Source: an uncultured Planctomycetaceae bacterium (GTDB lineage: Bacteria; Planctomycetota; Planctomycetia; Planctomycetales; Planctomycetaceae). Taken from it: a DNA stretch of 38,169 bases. Under the pieces are notes generated by a model. That model saw only the letters and a program-made list of their open reading frames with translations, was not told where the DNA came from and searched no databases. This document shows positions 1 to 8,725 of this stretch, piece by piece. Numbering within the stretch: the first letter of the stretch is position 1; each line of letters opens with the position of its first letter. The DNA is taken from assembly GCA_903871805.1 (NCBI GenBank), contig CAIQIE010000246.1, forward strand, positions 1 to 38,169, given 5' to 3'. Position numbers and translations under genes: made by a program.

Positions 1-17
1 CGTTGTGTTTTTTCAAC

Positions 18-44
18 TCCGTGTTCTCCGTGTTCTCCGTGGTG
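18..44. repeat. 9-nt tandem repeat, three units
   Basis: Three consecutive 9-nt units, TCCGTGTTC twice and then TCCGTGGTG. It lies in non-coding DNA at the left edge of the window. I see no gene in 1-292; the rest of that stretch holds the paired hairpins at 70-118 and otherwise featureless sequence. Confidence 0.6.
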
Positions 45-69
45 AATAGGGCCGTGTTTAGACAGGTGG

Positions 70-118
70 ATGGCCGCAGGCCATGCGAAATAGAAGCGGA
101 ACGGCGCGAGCCGTCCGG
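70..118. repeat. paired REP-like hairpins
   Basis: Two adjacent stem-loops separated by about 12 nt. The first is a perfect 6-bp stem, ATGGCC-gca-GGCCAT (70-84). The second, at 97-118, pairs CGGAACGGC with GCCGTCCGG imperfectly around the loop GCGA, which is a GNRA-type tetraloop. Two short GC-rich hairpins in tandem in non-coding DNA resemble bacterial REP/BIME elements. Whether copies exist elsewhere in the genome cannot be seen here. Confidence 0.5.
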
Positions 119-292
119 TGTTGGTTTGTGCGCTAGCCGACTCACCGGAGATCTTGCGTCCTGCCGCTCACATAAACACCTTAAGCACCAAAGACCCCGT
201 TGTGGTGGGTCACCGATCCTCGCCATGAGATATGCGGCTTAATTCCCCGAGATCACGTTTTGCACCAAAGTCAACAAAAATCAGCACAAATT

Positions 293-324
293 AAAAAACC
301 GGAAATTTCGTTCGGAAATATCCG
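293..324 (-). terminator. intrinsic terminator of the ABC operon
   Basis: Read on the minus strand, CGGATATTT pairs with AAATTTCCG (9 bp, one mismatch) around a 7-nt loop, followed by GTTTTTT. It starts 5 nt after the stop codon of the ATPase gene (stop at 329-331), as expected for a rho-independent terminator ending the minus-strand operon. Confidence 0.8.
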
Positions 325-328
325 ATTC

Positions 329-1132
329 TCAGCTATCCTCGCGCTGTCCGGCAGCCTCCTGCCAAAACTGAATTTCGTCCAAAACTCCTGTTGCCGGGTC
401 GTTGATAAATTCCTTCCGTGTGCCGTAGGTTCGCAACGCACCATTCACCATTCGCGCAAAGTCCGTACCAACCGTCAGCGCCTCGCGAACATCGTGCGTG
501 ACAAAGACAGCTGTCAGTGGGTACTGAGCTTTCAGCTCGCAGAAAAAGGTTTGCATCTGCGACCGTGTCTCGGCGTCAAGCGCACTGAAGGGCTCGTCCA
601 GCAGCAGCACCTGAGGACGGGCAATCACTGCCCGCGCAAACGCCACTCGCTGCTTCTGGCCGCCGGAAAGCTGATGCGGACGTTTCCCGGCCTCAGCCAC
701 CAGACCAGTCGACAGCAGAACTGCATTCACACGATTCGTCACCAGCGACTCAGAGGCCCGCTTCATTCGCAGAGCAAATGCCACATTTTCAAAGACACTT
801 AAGTGCTCAAACAACAGAGGCTCCTGGTCCAGATACAAGGGTCCCTCCATCTGCGGGTCTGACAAGCCTGCGGAAGGATCGCTGTTGATCAGCGGGAACA
901 TCACGCGTCCCTCCGCTGGAACGATCAACCCGGCAATCGCCTTCAGTAATGTGGATTTGCCGCATCCGGAGGGACCGGGAATTACCAGTGTCCTCCCGGA
1001 CCGTACCCTCAAACTCAGATTTTGCAGCACGGTCTGCATGCCAAAGCTGACCCTCAGCCCCTCAACGATCAGCCGTTCAGGAGCAATGCCCGCTTCATCG
1101 GCCCCGCCGGATTCCGTGCCAGGTTCCGTCAT
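329..1132 (-). CDS. ynjD: ABC transporter ATP-binding protein, YnjD-like
   Basis: ATPase subunit of a binding-protein-dependent importer; it hydrolyses ATP at the cytoplasmic face to drive the two permeases encoded just upstream. The 267-residue protein has a complete nucleotide-binding domain: Walker A GPSGCGKST (about residues 53-61), Q-loop Gln about 103, signature LSGGQ (155-159), Walker B VLLLDE (175-180) and switch His about 213. I chose the ATG at 1132 because it overlaps the stop of the upstream permease as ATGA, a classic translational-coupling junction; a longer in-frame reading would run 80 codons into the permease gene. An intrinsic terminator follows immediately. The YnjD assignment rests on the YnjB homologue in the same operon, because ATPase sequences alone do not define substrate. 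The imported substrate is unknown. Confidence 0.93.
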   Translation of the reverse strand: MTEPGTESGGADEAGIAPERLIVEGLRVSFGMQTVLQNLSLRVRSGRTLVIPGPSGCGKSTLLKAIAGLIVPAEGRVMFPLINSDPSAGLSDPQMEGPLYLDQEPLLFEHLSVFENVAFALRMKRASESLVTNRVNAVLLSTGLVAEAGKRPHQLSGGQKQRVAFARAVIARPQVLLLDEPFSALDAETRSQMQTFFCELKAQYPLTAVFVTHDVREALTVGTDFARMVNGALRTYGTRKEFINDPATGVLDEIQFWQEAAGQREDS

Positions 1133-1983
1133 CGCAGGTTCTCCGAAGGCACAGACCAGCGAAAGCTGGTGACGCTGTCTTTCAGAAACAAAAACAGAAC
1201 CGCCATGATCGACGGCAGTGCCAACAGCAGCGATGCCAGGGCTGCCTGATGAATACTCGCCTCCCGAATCAAGGCAAACAGACGCAGTGTGACTGTCTGC
1301 ACACGGCCACCACCAATCATGCTCACAAACCCATAGTCCAGCCACGAAAACAAGGCGGTCTGAACCAGACACACCAGAATCAGCGGTCGACTCTGTGGCA
1401 GTACCACGTGCCTCCAGACGTCCATGGTGCCGCCTCCCAGTGACCGCACAAGAGCTTCCCTGCGATGCATGCAGTCAGTCCACGTGTCACGAAAGAGCAC
1501 TGCAGCAAACGCAGTTGCAAATATCGCCTGAGAATAGATCACTCCTGTCACGCTGCCCGCCAGATTGCATCGCACCAAAAGATCATAGAAGCAGCCCGCC
1601 ACAACAACCGGCGACAGCACCCACGGCAGAAAGACAAGGAACGACAATAGCCAGGAGCGGGTACGTCGAAGGATCCGACTGATCAGTAACCCGGAGATTG
1701 TCGCCAGAAGAGACACGGTCACACTGAGCCATGCGGCGGTCAACAGGCCGGACAGCACCCCTGACGACTGGCTGAACAGGTTGTGCCACGGCACAAGGTT
1801 CCGCTGTTGCGGCAGCAGCGAGGGATAATCCCAGCCCGTTCCCAGAGACAGGATCCAAAGCACCGTGTATGGCAGCAGAATACAAGCGGACAGACAAACA
1901 GACTCAACACGAATCCGCAGCCTCCCGAAGTCACGCCCTTTTGAGCGGACGGTCAGCCTTTCCGATCGCACGATCTCAGACAC
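1129..1983 (-). CDS. ABC transporter permease (second half of a YnjC-like pair)
   Basis: Integral inner-membrane permease with about six hydrophobic segments and a cytoplasmic EAA-type loop (EALVRSLGGG, followed about 8 residues later by VLPQSRP) that docks on the ATPase. The start is probably the GTG at 1983: GGAGG lies 7 nt upstream and the start overlaps the preceding gene's stop by 8 nt (GTGTCTGA). An upstream in-frame ATG at 2004 would place the Shine-Dalgarno inside the coding region, so I consider it less likely. Length from 1983 is 284 residues, normal for a single permease domain. It is sandwiched between a sister permease and the ATPase. In E. coli the corresponding YnjC is, to my knowledge, one fused polypeptide of about 500 residues, so here the two halves are separate genes. 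Confidence 0.88.
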   Translation of the reverse strand: MSEIVRSERLTVRSKGRDFGRLRIRVESVCLSACILLPYTVLWILSLGTGWDYPSLLPQQRNLVPWHNLFSQSSGVLSGLLTAAWLSVTVSLLATISGLLISRILRRTRSWLLSFLVFLPWVLSPVVVAGCFYDLLVRCNLAGSVTGVIYSQAIFATAFAAVLFRDTWTDCMHRREALVRSLGGGTMDVWRHVVLPQSRPLILVCLVQTALFSWLDYGFVSMIGGGRVQTVTLRLFALIREASIHQAALASLLLALPSIMAVLFLFLKDSVTSFRWSVPSENLR

Positions 1984-2875
1984 CACCACTCCTCCGAGAA
2001 ACAAAAATCGCGGTGGCGATCCCGACGATCACCAGATACACCGTGGAAAAAACAAAGGCCAGCGGACGATCTTCAGGAGCGTACTGCCCGGTGCTCTGCT
2101 GAATCAGCACCGACATCATCCTCGGAGACTGGCTGCCCAGCAGCAGAGGAATTTCCCAGGCCCCAAAGTTCCACGCAAACGTCAGCATCAGTAGTCCCGG
2201 ACTTCTTCGCAACAGCATAGGAACAGCAACCAGCCGCAGGGCCTGCCCGGAAGCAGCTCCCAAACGTGTCGCCAGCTGAACATAATCATCCACCTTCGCC
2301 GTCTGCCAGATGCGGAGAAAGTACAGCATCAACAATGGACACGTTCCGGAAATTAACGCCAGAATCAATCCGACGGAATTTGCATCATTCACAAGGACCG
2401 GAAAGTCATCGGGCGAACTGCAGACGCCCAGGTGATGCAGTACACGAGAAAGTACTCCGCCGCGACTAAAGATCTGCAGGACCAGAAACCCCATCACGCC
2501 GGCTGGGGTACTGAGCGGAATGCACAGCAGAGCCACCAGTCGCCCATGCTTCCGCCAGGCATCCAGCCAACATACAAGGCATAGACTCAGACACAAACTG
2601 CAACCTGTCACAACGGCCGCGATAAACAGACTGTACAGCACACTCTCTGCGAGTCGCTGCCCGGTGAAAGCTTGCACCCAGTAATGACTGGTCAAACCCT
2701 GACTGAGAAATCCAACGGCTCCCAGGCTGTAGCACACACTGTAACCGAACACCCACACGACGGGCAGCACCAGCAGCAGGGACATAAGCAGCCCGCCTGC
2801 GATACGCTCGGACGCCGACAGACTGGATCGAAATCTATTGCCCACGCTCAATGATCTCTCGTCGAAAGTCCTCAT
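1976..2875 (-). CDS. ABC transporter permease (first half of a YnjC-like pair)
   Basis: A 299-residue membrane protein with about six to seven hydrophobic segments, the first at roughly residues 26-50. An EAA-like loop, ATRLGAASGQALRLVAVPM, lies about two thirds along. It would form a heterodimeric membrane channel with the downstream permease. The ATG at 2875 overlaps the upstream ynjB gene by 41 nt. TTG (2851) and GTG (2845) codons nearer the ynjB stop are alternatives with only weak GA-rich sequence ahead of them, so the exact N-terminus is uncertain. Tight overlaps on both sides show translation as part of one operon. Confidence 0.87.
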   Translation of the reverse strand: MRTFDERSLSVGNRFRSSLSASERIAGGLLMSLLLVLPVVWVFGYSVCYSLGAVGFLSQGLTSHYWVQAFTGQRLAESVLYSLFIAAVVTGCSLCLSLCLVCWLDAWRKHGRLVALLCIPLSTPAGVMGFLVLQIFSRGGVLSRVLHHLGVCSSPDDFPVLVNDANSVGLILALISGTCPLLMLYFLRIWQTAKVDDYVQLATRLGAASGQALRLVAVPMLLRRSPGLLMLTFAWNFGAWEIPLLLGSQSPRMMSVLIQQSTGQYAPEDRPLAFVFSTVYLVIVGIATAIFVSRRSGGV

Positions 2876-4103
2876 GCAATCGAATCATGACTTCGGGAAT
2901 CGGCTCTGCCAATGCCCGTTTCACTAACTCGTCCCGCTCCGGCACTCGAACACGCCCATTAATGGTCGCAAATCGCGACTGCCATTCCTGCGGCAGCAAA
3001 TGCGTTGCAAGAACTGTCCCATCTCCCCACACTGCGGGCTTTGCTTTTTCCAGCTGTGCCTCAGGATCGATCAGAAAATTGATGGTGACCAGAGCACCGG
3101 CGACATTCGGCGCATTCATGGGGATCCCCAGATAGTGGGAATTTCGGATACTGCCAAATTCCGGCACATATGCTCGAGAGGTTTCCGGAAGTATTCCCTG
3201 CGCGACCTTGTTGTCGACTTCGCCATCGTTGTTACTCATGGTAAAATCGACTTCCCCGCTATTCATCAGCTGATGCAGCTGAGCCACATCTTCAGGAAAG
3301 GTCCTGCCTTCCCGCCAGAGAAACGGCTGCACGTTCCTGAGCCACTGCCACAGTTTTCCGGAGGCCTCCTGATAACGTGCCTCGTTAAACGGCCCACTCA
3401 GCGCGTCACCGCCACCAGCGAAATGGATCAGCAGACTCTTCAGAAACGTCATGCCGGTGAAACTGTTGTCCACCGTAAATCGACCGGGATGTGCCTTGAT
3501 CCACTGCGACAGCTGTTCTACCGTCTGTGGTGGCTGCGATACGGTCTTCGAATTGTAAATCACCGTCTGCTGAACATTGCCCCACGGACATTCAAAACCA
3601 TCCACAGGCTGCTGAAAATCCATGGAAATAAATGGGTTGCTCCAGTCAATCCACTGCCCGTTGGGCAGGATTTTATCGATCGGGCCAAACAGGGCCCTGA
3701 TACGACGCAGCTGATAAAAGGTCTCTCCGTTGATCCAGACTACGTCAATATCACCCCGGACTCGTTTTGCTTCCTGGTCGACAAGAAGTCGATTCACCAG
3801 TTGTGGGCCTCGCAGACCGATAAATTCCAGAGTCACCCCATGCTGCTCTCGCAGACGTTTTGACGCAAATTCCCGCATATACGCGTTGATCATGGGATCG
3901 CCGTCCCACATGGCGATGCGTACAACTTTTCCGGCAGCCTGCAGCGTCACCTGCGGCCATGGAGTCGAGGATTCAATGACCGGCTCGGAGTCTTCATTGC
4001 TGCCGCAGCCGCAAAGGAGCAGTGCCCACCAGCATAGACAAAGTCCCAACGGGCATTCCAGTAATCCCCGCATCACAGGGACGCGTTGTTTCAGCTGGCT
4101 CAT
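2835..4103 (-). CDS. ynjB: ABC transporter substrate-binding lipoprotein, YnjB family
   Basis: A 422-residue exported lipoprotein. The N-terminus has a hydrophobic stretch ending in a lipobox (LLLCGC, Cys about 32), so the mature protein should be lipid-anchored. The body matches the YnjB family from memory of the E. coli protein: VVWINGETF, CPWGNVQQT, SFTGMTFLKSLL, FLWREGRTFP, and PEAQLEKAKPAVWGDG near the C-terminus. It captures the solute and delivers it to the two permeases. The ligand is not established for the family and cannot be deduced. The gene lies 33 nt after the DUF1559 gene on the same strand and overlaps the permease downstream. The start at 4103 lacks a well-spaced Shine-Dalgarno (GGAG is about 12 nt away), and an ATG 30 nt downstream would also keep the signal peptide. 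Confidence 0.92.
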   Translation of the reverse strand: MSQLKQRVPVMRGLLECPLGLCLCWWALLLCGCGSNEDSEPVIESSTPWPQVTLQAAGKVVRIAMWDGDPMINAYMREFASKRLREQHGVTLEFIGLRGPQLVNRLLVDQEAKRVRGDIDVVWINGETFYQLRRIRALFGPIDKILPNGQWIDWSNPFISMDFQQPVDGFECPWGNVQQTVIYNSKTVSQPPQTVEQLSQWIKAHPGRFTVDNSFTGMTFLKSLLIHFAGGGDALSGPFNEARYQEASGKLWQWLRNVQPFLWREGRTFPEDVAQLHQLMNSGEVDFTMSNNDGEVDNKVAQGILPETSRAYVPEFGSIRNSHYLGIPMNAPNVAGALVTINFLIDPEAQLEKAKPAVWGDGTVLATHLLPQEWQSRFATINGRVRVPERDELVKRALAEPIPEVMIRLHEDFRREIIERGQ

Positions 4104-4136
4104 CGCGATGTTGGACTCCCCTCCACAACTGCCTCG

Positions 4137-5132
4137 TCAGAATTCGCCGATCGTTTCACCACCACCCCGAGTGGAAACACCTCGAAATGCCGTCTGATCC
4201 AGACTGTCGCTGAGAAATCGTACACTGCCGTCGACCATGGCAAATTGTGCGCCGCCGGTATGCTGACTGCCAAAACTGTTCAGGCGACTGATCGTTTCGA
4301 CGGCATTATCAAAAGCCGTTGCGCTCCCCATGCTGCCAGGACGATTCGCAAAGCCAAAGGGCATCCGATAATTAATCCGCGAATAACTGCTCAACGTCAG
4401 ATCTGTCAACCCATGCTGCCCATTTGTTGCAGCCCAGAATCCATAGCCATTAGCCGATGCCGAGGAATAACCGGCCGTGTAAAAACTATCAAAGTTCGGA
4501 TCCACTGGACTACGTTCACCGAAGAGCAACGTATTACTGGTCCCGTCGGTCACGTCACGTATTCGGATCAGTCCATGCTGCACGGAGGCCGGGGATACCA
4601 ACGCAGGCCCCATACCGGCAAAAATCCCATCGCCCTGAATTGCAGTGGGAGGATGCGACTGAGTTCCGCCATTGCCCACGTAGCTGCCCACGGCATAACG
4701 CGAACCATTGGGACGCGTCCATGGATTCAGCTTGATGGTCGCCGACGGACAAAGCAGCATGGGAAGTATGATGGCTGTATTCCCGTTGGTTTCATTGATG
4801 ATGGGATCGGTAAAATTCCACTGGCTGTAGAGATTGGTTTGTTCCAGAAACGGCAGCAGCTGCACGAACAATGACCATCCCCGAACACGCGGCTGTGCCA
4901 GCGATGGCATGCGAACCTGACCCGGCGGAAAACAGGAATGGGTGCTTTCATAGTTGTGAACAGCAAGGGCCAGTTGCTTCAACTGGTTTTTGCACTGAGT
5001 TCGCCGGGCTGCTTCACGTGCCTGTTGCACTGCCGGCAGCAGCAATGCCACCAGAATGGCAATGATGGCAATGACCACCAGCAGCTCAATCAGCGTAAAA
5101 GCCCGGCGACGTTGAAAAGGATGGAACACCAT
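4137..5132 (-). CDS. DUF1559 pseudopilin-like protein
   Basis: A 331-residue protein of the DUF1559 family, extremely expanded in planctomycetes. The N-terminus is a type IV pilin/type II secretion methylation motif: basic RRRA, then FTLIELLVVIAIIAILVALL, a likely prepilin-peptidase cleavage at Ala11/Phe12 (Ala instead of the usual Gly) with Glu at +5. AVQQAREAARR follows and a variable beta-rich body comes next. The C-terminal HTGGAQFAMVDGSVRFLSD is the usual DUF1559 ending. The ATG at 5132 is preceded by AAGGA at good spacing; in-frame sequence further upstream lacks coding character. It is co-directional with, and 33 nt from, ynjB, so it probably heads that transcript. Function of the family is unknown; a pilus-like or cell-surface assembly role is inferred only from the N-terminus. 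Confidence 0.92.
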   Translation of the reverse strand: MVFHPFQRRRAFTLIELLVVIAIIAILVALLLPAVQQAREAARRTQCKNQLKQLALAVHNYESTHSCFPPGQVRMPSLAQPRVRGWSLFVQLLPFLEQTNLYSQWNFTDPIINETNGNTAIILPMLLCPSATIKLNPWTRPNGSRYAVGSYVGNGGTQSHPPTAIQGDGIFAGMGPALVSPASVQHGLIRIRDVTDGTSNTLLFGERSPVDPNFDSFYTAGYSSASANGYGFWAATNGQHGLTDLTLSSYSRINYRMPFGFANRPGSMGSATAFDNAVETISRLNSFGSQHTGGAQFAMVDGSVRFLSDSLDQTAFRGVSTRGGGETIGEF

Positions 5133-5180
5133 GATTTCCTTATACCAGGCTGAAGACACCTGCAGACAGTTCGCTCGGGA

Positions 5181-5235
5181 CACCGACCCAAAATTCCTGA
5201 ATTGGCGTGCAAACAACACTGACCCAAAATTCTGA
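5181..5235. repeat. direct repeat pair in divergent promoter region
   Basis: CACCGACCCAAAATTCCTGA (5181-5200) recurs as CACTGACCCAAAATTCTGA (5217-5235), start to start 36 nt. The 442-nt divergent spacer between the DUF1559 gene and the PPC-protein gene holds this pair and no supported gene. The copies could be operator sites for the divergent genes or the remains of a mobile-element end. Confidence 0.55.
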
Positions 5236-5574
5236 GGGCCCTCTATGGCAAGGTCCAGAACTGTGACGTCGTCAGAGTTTAGCCGACGCCTCGATTCCCC
5301 GTCCAGAGGCTTACCAAAATGAGGCGTCCATGGGCGACTTGTGTGTTTCTGATTGCAAAAATCGCCAGGAATGCAGAAAATTTCTGCCTGCGTTCTGAAT
5401 TCCCACCAACAGTACCTTCTCCACCAGTGCCGAGGACATGTGATGACAGGGCCACAATCTGACGTTCGGGATTCAGTTTCCCTGCCCTGCATCCATTGCC
5501 CTTCGTTGACGGCCACCAGCACCCGGAACTCCCTGCCGACGTCAGGTCTCAGGCCAGCCCATGCGAAACCCAGC

Positions 5575-8500
5575 ATGCGTCTGACGCTGCTGCTTCTTTG
5601 TATCACGTCCGCCTGCAGTTCAACTGTGCTGGCTCAACTTCCCGCCGTACGGCTGGGGGCCATTTTTCCCGCAGGAGCTCAGCCCGGAACAACACTGGAC
5701 ATCACGATCAGTGGCAATGATCTGGACGATGTGACGCAATTGCTCTGCAACCATCCCGGCATCACATTTGCCCGTAAAATGGCCGAACCGACTCCGTTCG
5801 ATGACGGCCCACAACCCGTAGAACGCGTGTTTACAGCAACCATCGCTGCTGACGTACCCGTCGGAACATGGGAAATCCGCTGCCAGGGCCGCTATGGCAT
5901 CTCCAACCGACGTCTTTTCTCCGTCGGCACAACGCCAGAAGTGACCGAGACAGAGCCCAATGGTGGCAACGACGTCCCCGTCTGGACAGAAGCCGACGGA
6001 GTCCGATCCAATGCAGCACAGCAAGTCACTGTGCCCGTGTTCATTAATGGACAATCACTGGGCGGCCCTGATGTTGACTGGTTTCGCCTGCAGGCCAAAG
6101 CCGGACAAAGTCTGCTGCTGACTGCCTTCAGCAGGCACATTGATTCACGGATGGATCCCCTTGTCACAGTGTATCGGGAAGATGGCGTTGTCCTGGCAGA
6201 GTCGCGTGTTGGTCCAGGTGGGGAAGCGACGGCCGAAGTGACACCCGCGACTGACGGCCTGCTTTTTATCAAAGTTCACGACTCCATCTTTGCTCAGGGT
6301 GAGGAATACACCTACCGACTTCTGATAGCCCCGACGCCCCGAGCAGACTTCGTCTTTCCTCCGGCAGGTCTGCCCGGAACAACGGCCCAGTACACCATCT
6401 ACGGGCGAAACCTGCCCGGTGGTCTGCCTTCAACTTTTGTTTCCGACGGAGTCCCTCTGCAGCAACTGAATGTGTCTGTCGAAATCCCCGCTGATATTGC
6501 CGGACGACTGATCACTTCCACTCCGATGGAAGCCCATCAGGCGGGACTTGACGGCTTCGAATATCAAATCCCGGGCAGCCTTCCCGGGACAGGAACTGTA
6601 CTCATCACAGCAGCAACAGCTCCGCTGGTCGTGGAAGCCGCCAATGACTCAGAGACCCAGGCCCAGAAACTCACGCTGCCCTGCGAAGTCATGGGACAGT
6701 TTTACCCTGCCCGCGATGCCGATTGGTATGCCTTTGATGCAAAGAAAGATGAGGTTTGGTCGATCAATGTGATTTCGCAGCGACTGGGCCTGCGCACCGA
6801 CCCGTCCATGCTGATTCAACAAATCACCAAAGACGAGTCCGGAGCGGAAAAGGTCACCGATGTGCTCTTTCTGGACGACATTCCGCAACCCAACACAGGC
6901 AATAATCGCACCGGGCGATTTGAATTTGATGAACGTTCCGGCGATCCATCGGTGTTGTTCAAAGCGCCCGCAGATGGCACATTTCGTGTGCTGATTCGCG
7001 ATGGTGTCAGCGCCATCCGTGCTCAGCCTGGACTTCTGTACCGACTGGCCATCAGACAGCCCAGTCCGGACTTTCGTATCGCCGCGATCCCTGCTCAGTC
7101 CAGCGGTTCACTGATGCTGCGCAAGGGCGGGCGCAATGTCGTCCGTCTGGTAATTTGGCGTATCGATGGATTCGACGATGAAATTCGAGTGGTTGCAGAA
7201 GGTTTGCCGGCAGGCGTCACCGCGGAAGAATGTGTTATCGGTCCGGGCAATTCCTTTGGAACACTCATACTGACCGCTTCCGATGCAGCAGCAGGGGCTG
7301 CCGACATACGTGTCACAGCCCACAGCACAATTTCCGGAGCGGCAGTGACGCGGGAAGCCCGATACGGCGCCGCGGTAACGCCTTCACAACTGAATCAGCC
7401 CACCTCAAATCTGCCGGCCGTGCGTGCCCGTCTGGTTTCGGCAATTCAAGTCTGTGTTTCGGAAACAGAAACCGCACCACAGACGCTGACCATCGGAGAT
7501 GGAACGATCCTGGAGACCTCACGGGGCGGCATCGTCAAAATTCCATGGCAGGTGCGTCGCGGTGAGGGGACCGGAGGAAATATTCTGGGCTTCCCCGTCG
7601 ATGTTCCTCCAAATACCACCATTCCCCAGGTCAATATTGGCGGAAACGAAAAAGGTGACTTTGAACTGAGATTTGCAGCAACCTCGGTCCCGGGAACCTA
7701 TACGTTCTACGTCGCCGGCTTCAATCAGGGCCTGCAATACCGCCGAAATCCCGAGCAGGTGGAACGCGCCAAAACGCGGCAGGAGCGCATCGCAAAAATT
7801 CTTGCCGACGCCCAGCAAACCACACAGACCCGGACTCAGGAAAACCAGCAGCGACAGACCGAACAAACGCAGGCCACTACCGCCCTGACGCAAGCCACCA
7901 CCGCGCGGCAGCAGGCTGAACAAAAACTCTCCGCTGCCAATACCACGCTGCAGCAGGCTGACACTGCAGCAAAACAGAAAATGGAACAGTCTGCCGCCAA
8001 CCCGGCTGACGAAAACCTGAAAAAACAAGCCGCTGATGCCGTGATCGCTCAGGCCGCAGCAAAGAAAACGGCCGAGGATGCGAAACTGGCCTTCGACGAA
8101 GTCACCAAAACACACGAAACAGCGACGAAAAACAAGCTGGCTGCAGATGACGCTCGCACCAAAGCCCAGGCAGAACTCACCGCGGCACAGCAGTTTCTGC
8201 AACGCGCCCAGCAGGAAAAAAACCGGGCCGATCAGACAGTGAATCAGAAAACCAACGAGTCGAATGCGAGGGCAGTTAACGATGACCTGCCGTCAAATTC
8301 CGTCACGCTGAAACTGGTGGATCTGCCCATGGTCGTGGAAGCTATCCCCGAAGCCGTGACAGTCAATCAGGGTGCCAAAGCCGAGATTCTGATTCGCGTT
8401 GCCCGAATGTACGGCTTCACCGCCGCCATCAACGCGTCCGCACAACTACCGACAGGTGTCTCCGGACTTTCAATCCCCAACGCATCGATTCCGGACAATC

Positions 8501-8652
8501 AGTCCGAAGTCAGGTATGAAGTCACGGCACAGCCAACAGCCACAATCGGCGAACATCTGGTCAATGTGCGGCTGCAAATGACCTTCAACGGCCAGCCATT
8601 GACCACGGAACGACCCGTGCGAGTGACCGTGGTGGAAGTGAAAAAGCCCTGA
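5575..8652 (+). CDS. large exported PPC-domain protein with central coiled coil
   Basis: A 1025-residue secreted protein. The chosen ATG at 5575 begins a signal peptide (MRLTLLLLCITSACSSTVLAQ, cleavage after LAQ or nearby); about 74 further in-frame codons upstream look non-coding and would bury the signal. After an Ig-like N-terminal segment (FPAGAQPGTTLDITISGNDL) come two bacterial pre-peptidase C-terminal (PPC) domains, about residues 124-252 (ETEPNGGNDVP; DVDWFRLQAKAGQSL) and 351-496 (DADWYAFDAKKDEVW). Residues about 732-895 form an Ala/Gln/Thr/Lys-rich heptad-like coiled coil, followed by a final beta-sandwich-like region. No catalytic domain is visible. PPC domains usually accompany secreted enzymes or adhesive proteins; here they stand alone, so a structural or binding role in the envelope is the cautious inference. 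Confidence 0.9.
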   Translation: MRLTLLLLCITSACSSTVLAQLPAVRLGAIFPAGAQPGTTLDITISGNDLDDVTQLLCNHPGITFARKMAEPTPFDDGPQPVERVFTATIAADVPVGTWEIRCQGRYGISNRRLFSVGTTPEVTETEPNGGNDVPVWTEADGVRSNAAQQVTVPVFINGQSLGGPDVDWFRLQAKAGQSLLLTAFSRHIDSRMDPLVTVYREDGVVLAESRVGPGGEATAEVTPATDGLLFIKVHDSIFAQGEEYTYRLLIAPTPRADFVFPPAGLPGTTAQYTIYGRNLPGGLPSTFVSDGVPLQQLNVSVEIPADIAGRLITSTPMEAHQAGLDGFEYQIPGSLPGTGTVLITAATAPLVVEAANDSETQAQKLTLPCEVMGQFYPARDADWYAFDAKKDEVWSINVISQRLGLRTDPSMLIQQITKDESGAEKVTDVLFLDDIPQPNTGNNRTGRFEFDERSGDPSVLFKAPADGTFRVLIRDGVSAIRAQPGLLYRLAIRQPSPDFRIAAIPAQSSGSLMLRKGGRNVVRLVIWRIDGFDDEIRVVAEGLPAGVTAEECVIGPGNSFGTLILTASDAAAGAADIRVTAHSTISGAAVTREARYGAAVTPSQLNQPTSNLPAVRARLVSAIQVCVSETETAPQTLTIGDGTILETSRGGIVKIPWQVRRGEGTGGNILGFPVDVPPNTTIPQVNIGGNEKGDFELRFAATSVPGTYTFYVAGFNQGLQYRRNPEQVERAKTRQERIAKILADAQQTTQTRTQENQQRQTEQTQATTALTQATTARQQAEQKLSAANTTLQQADTAAKQKMEQSAANPADENLKKQAADAVIAQAAAKKTAEDAKLAFDEVTKTHETATKNKLAADDARTKAQAELTAAQQFLQRAQQEKNRADQTVNQKTNESNARAVNDDLPSNSVTLKLVDLPMVVEAIPEAVTVNQGAKAEILIRVARMYGFTAAINASAQLPTGVSGLSIPNASIPDNQSEVRYEVTAQPTATIGEHLVNVRLQMTFNGQPLTTERPVRVTVVEVKKP

Positions 8653-8669
8653 CAATTTCCCGTAGGGTG

Positions 8670-8716
8670 ACAGCGGCGGGGCAGATCCGGTCCAAACTTA
8701 AAACGCATGCCGCTGT
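8670..8716. terminator. possible bidirectional hairpin between convergent genes
   Basis: ACAGCGGC (8670-8677) pairs perfectly with GCCGCTGT (8709-8716) across a 31-nt loop in the 73-nt gap between the convergent PPC-protein and esterase genes. There is no clear T-tract, so terminator function is uncertain. Confidence 0.3.
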
Positions 8717-8725
8717 TGTTCAAAT

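Noticed and set aside
5353..5574. 74-codon upstream extension of the PPC protein
   Set aside because: It would bury the signal peptide that begins at 5575; composition is not exported-protein-like and it overlaps the direct-repeat spacer region.
7519..8202. 227-codon antisense frame under the coiled-coil part of the PPC protein
   Set aside because: It is Phe/Gly/Cys-rich, as expected from reading the complement of Ala/Gln/Lys-biased codons; no start signal.
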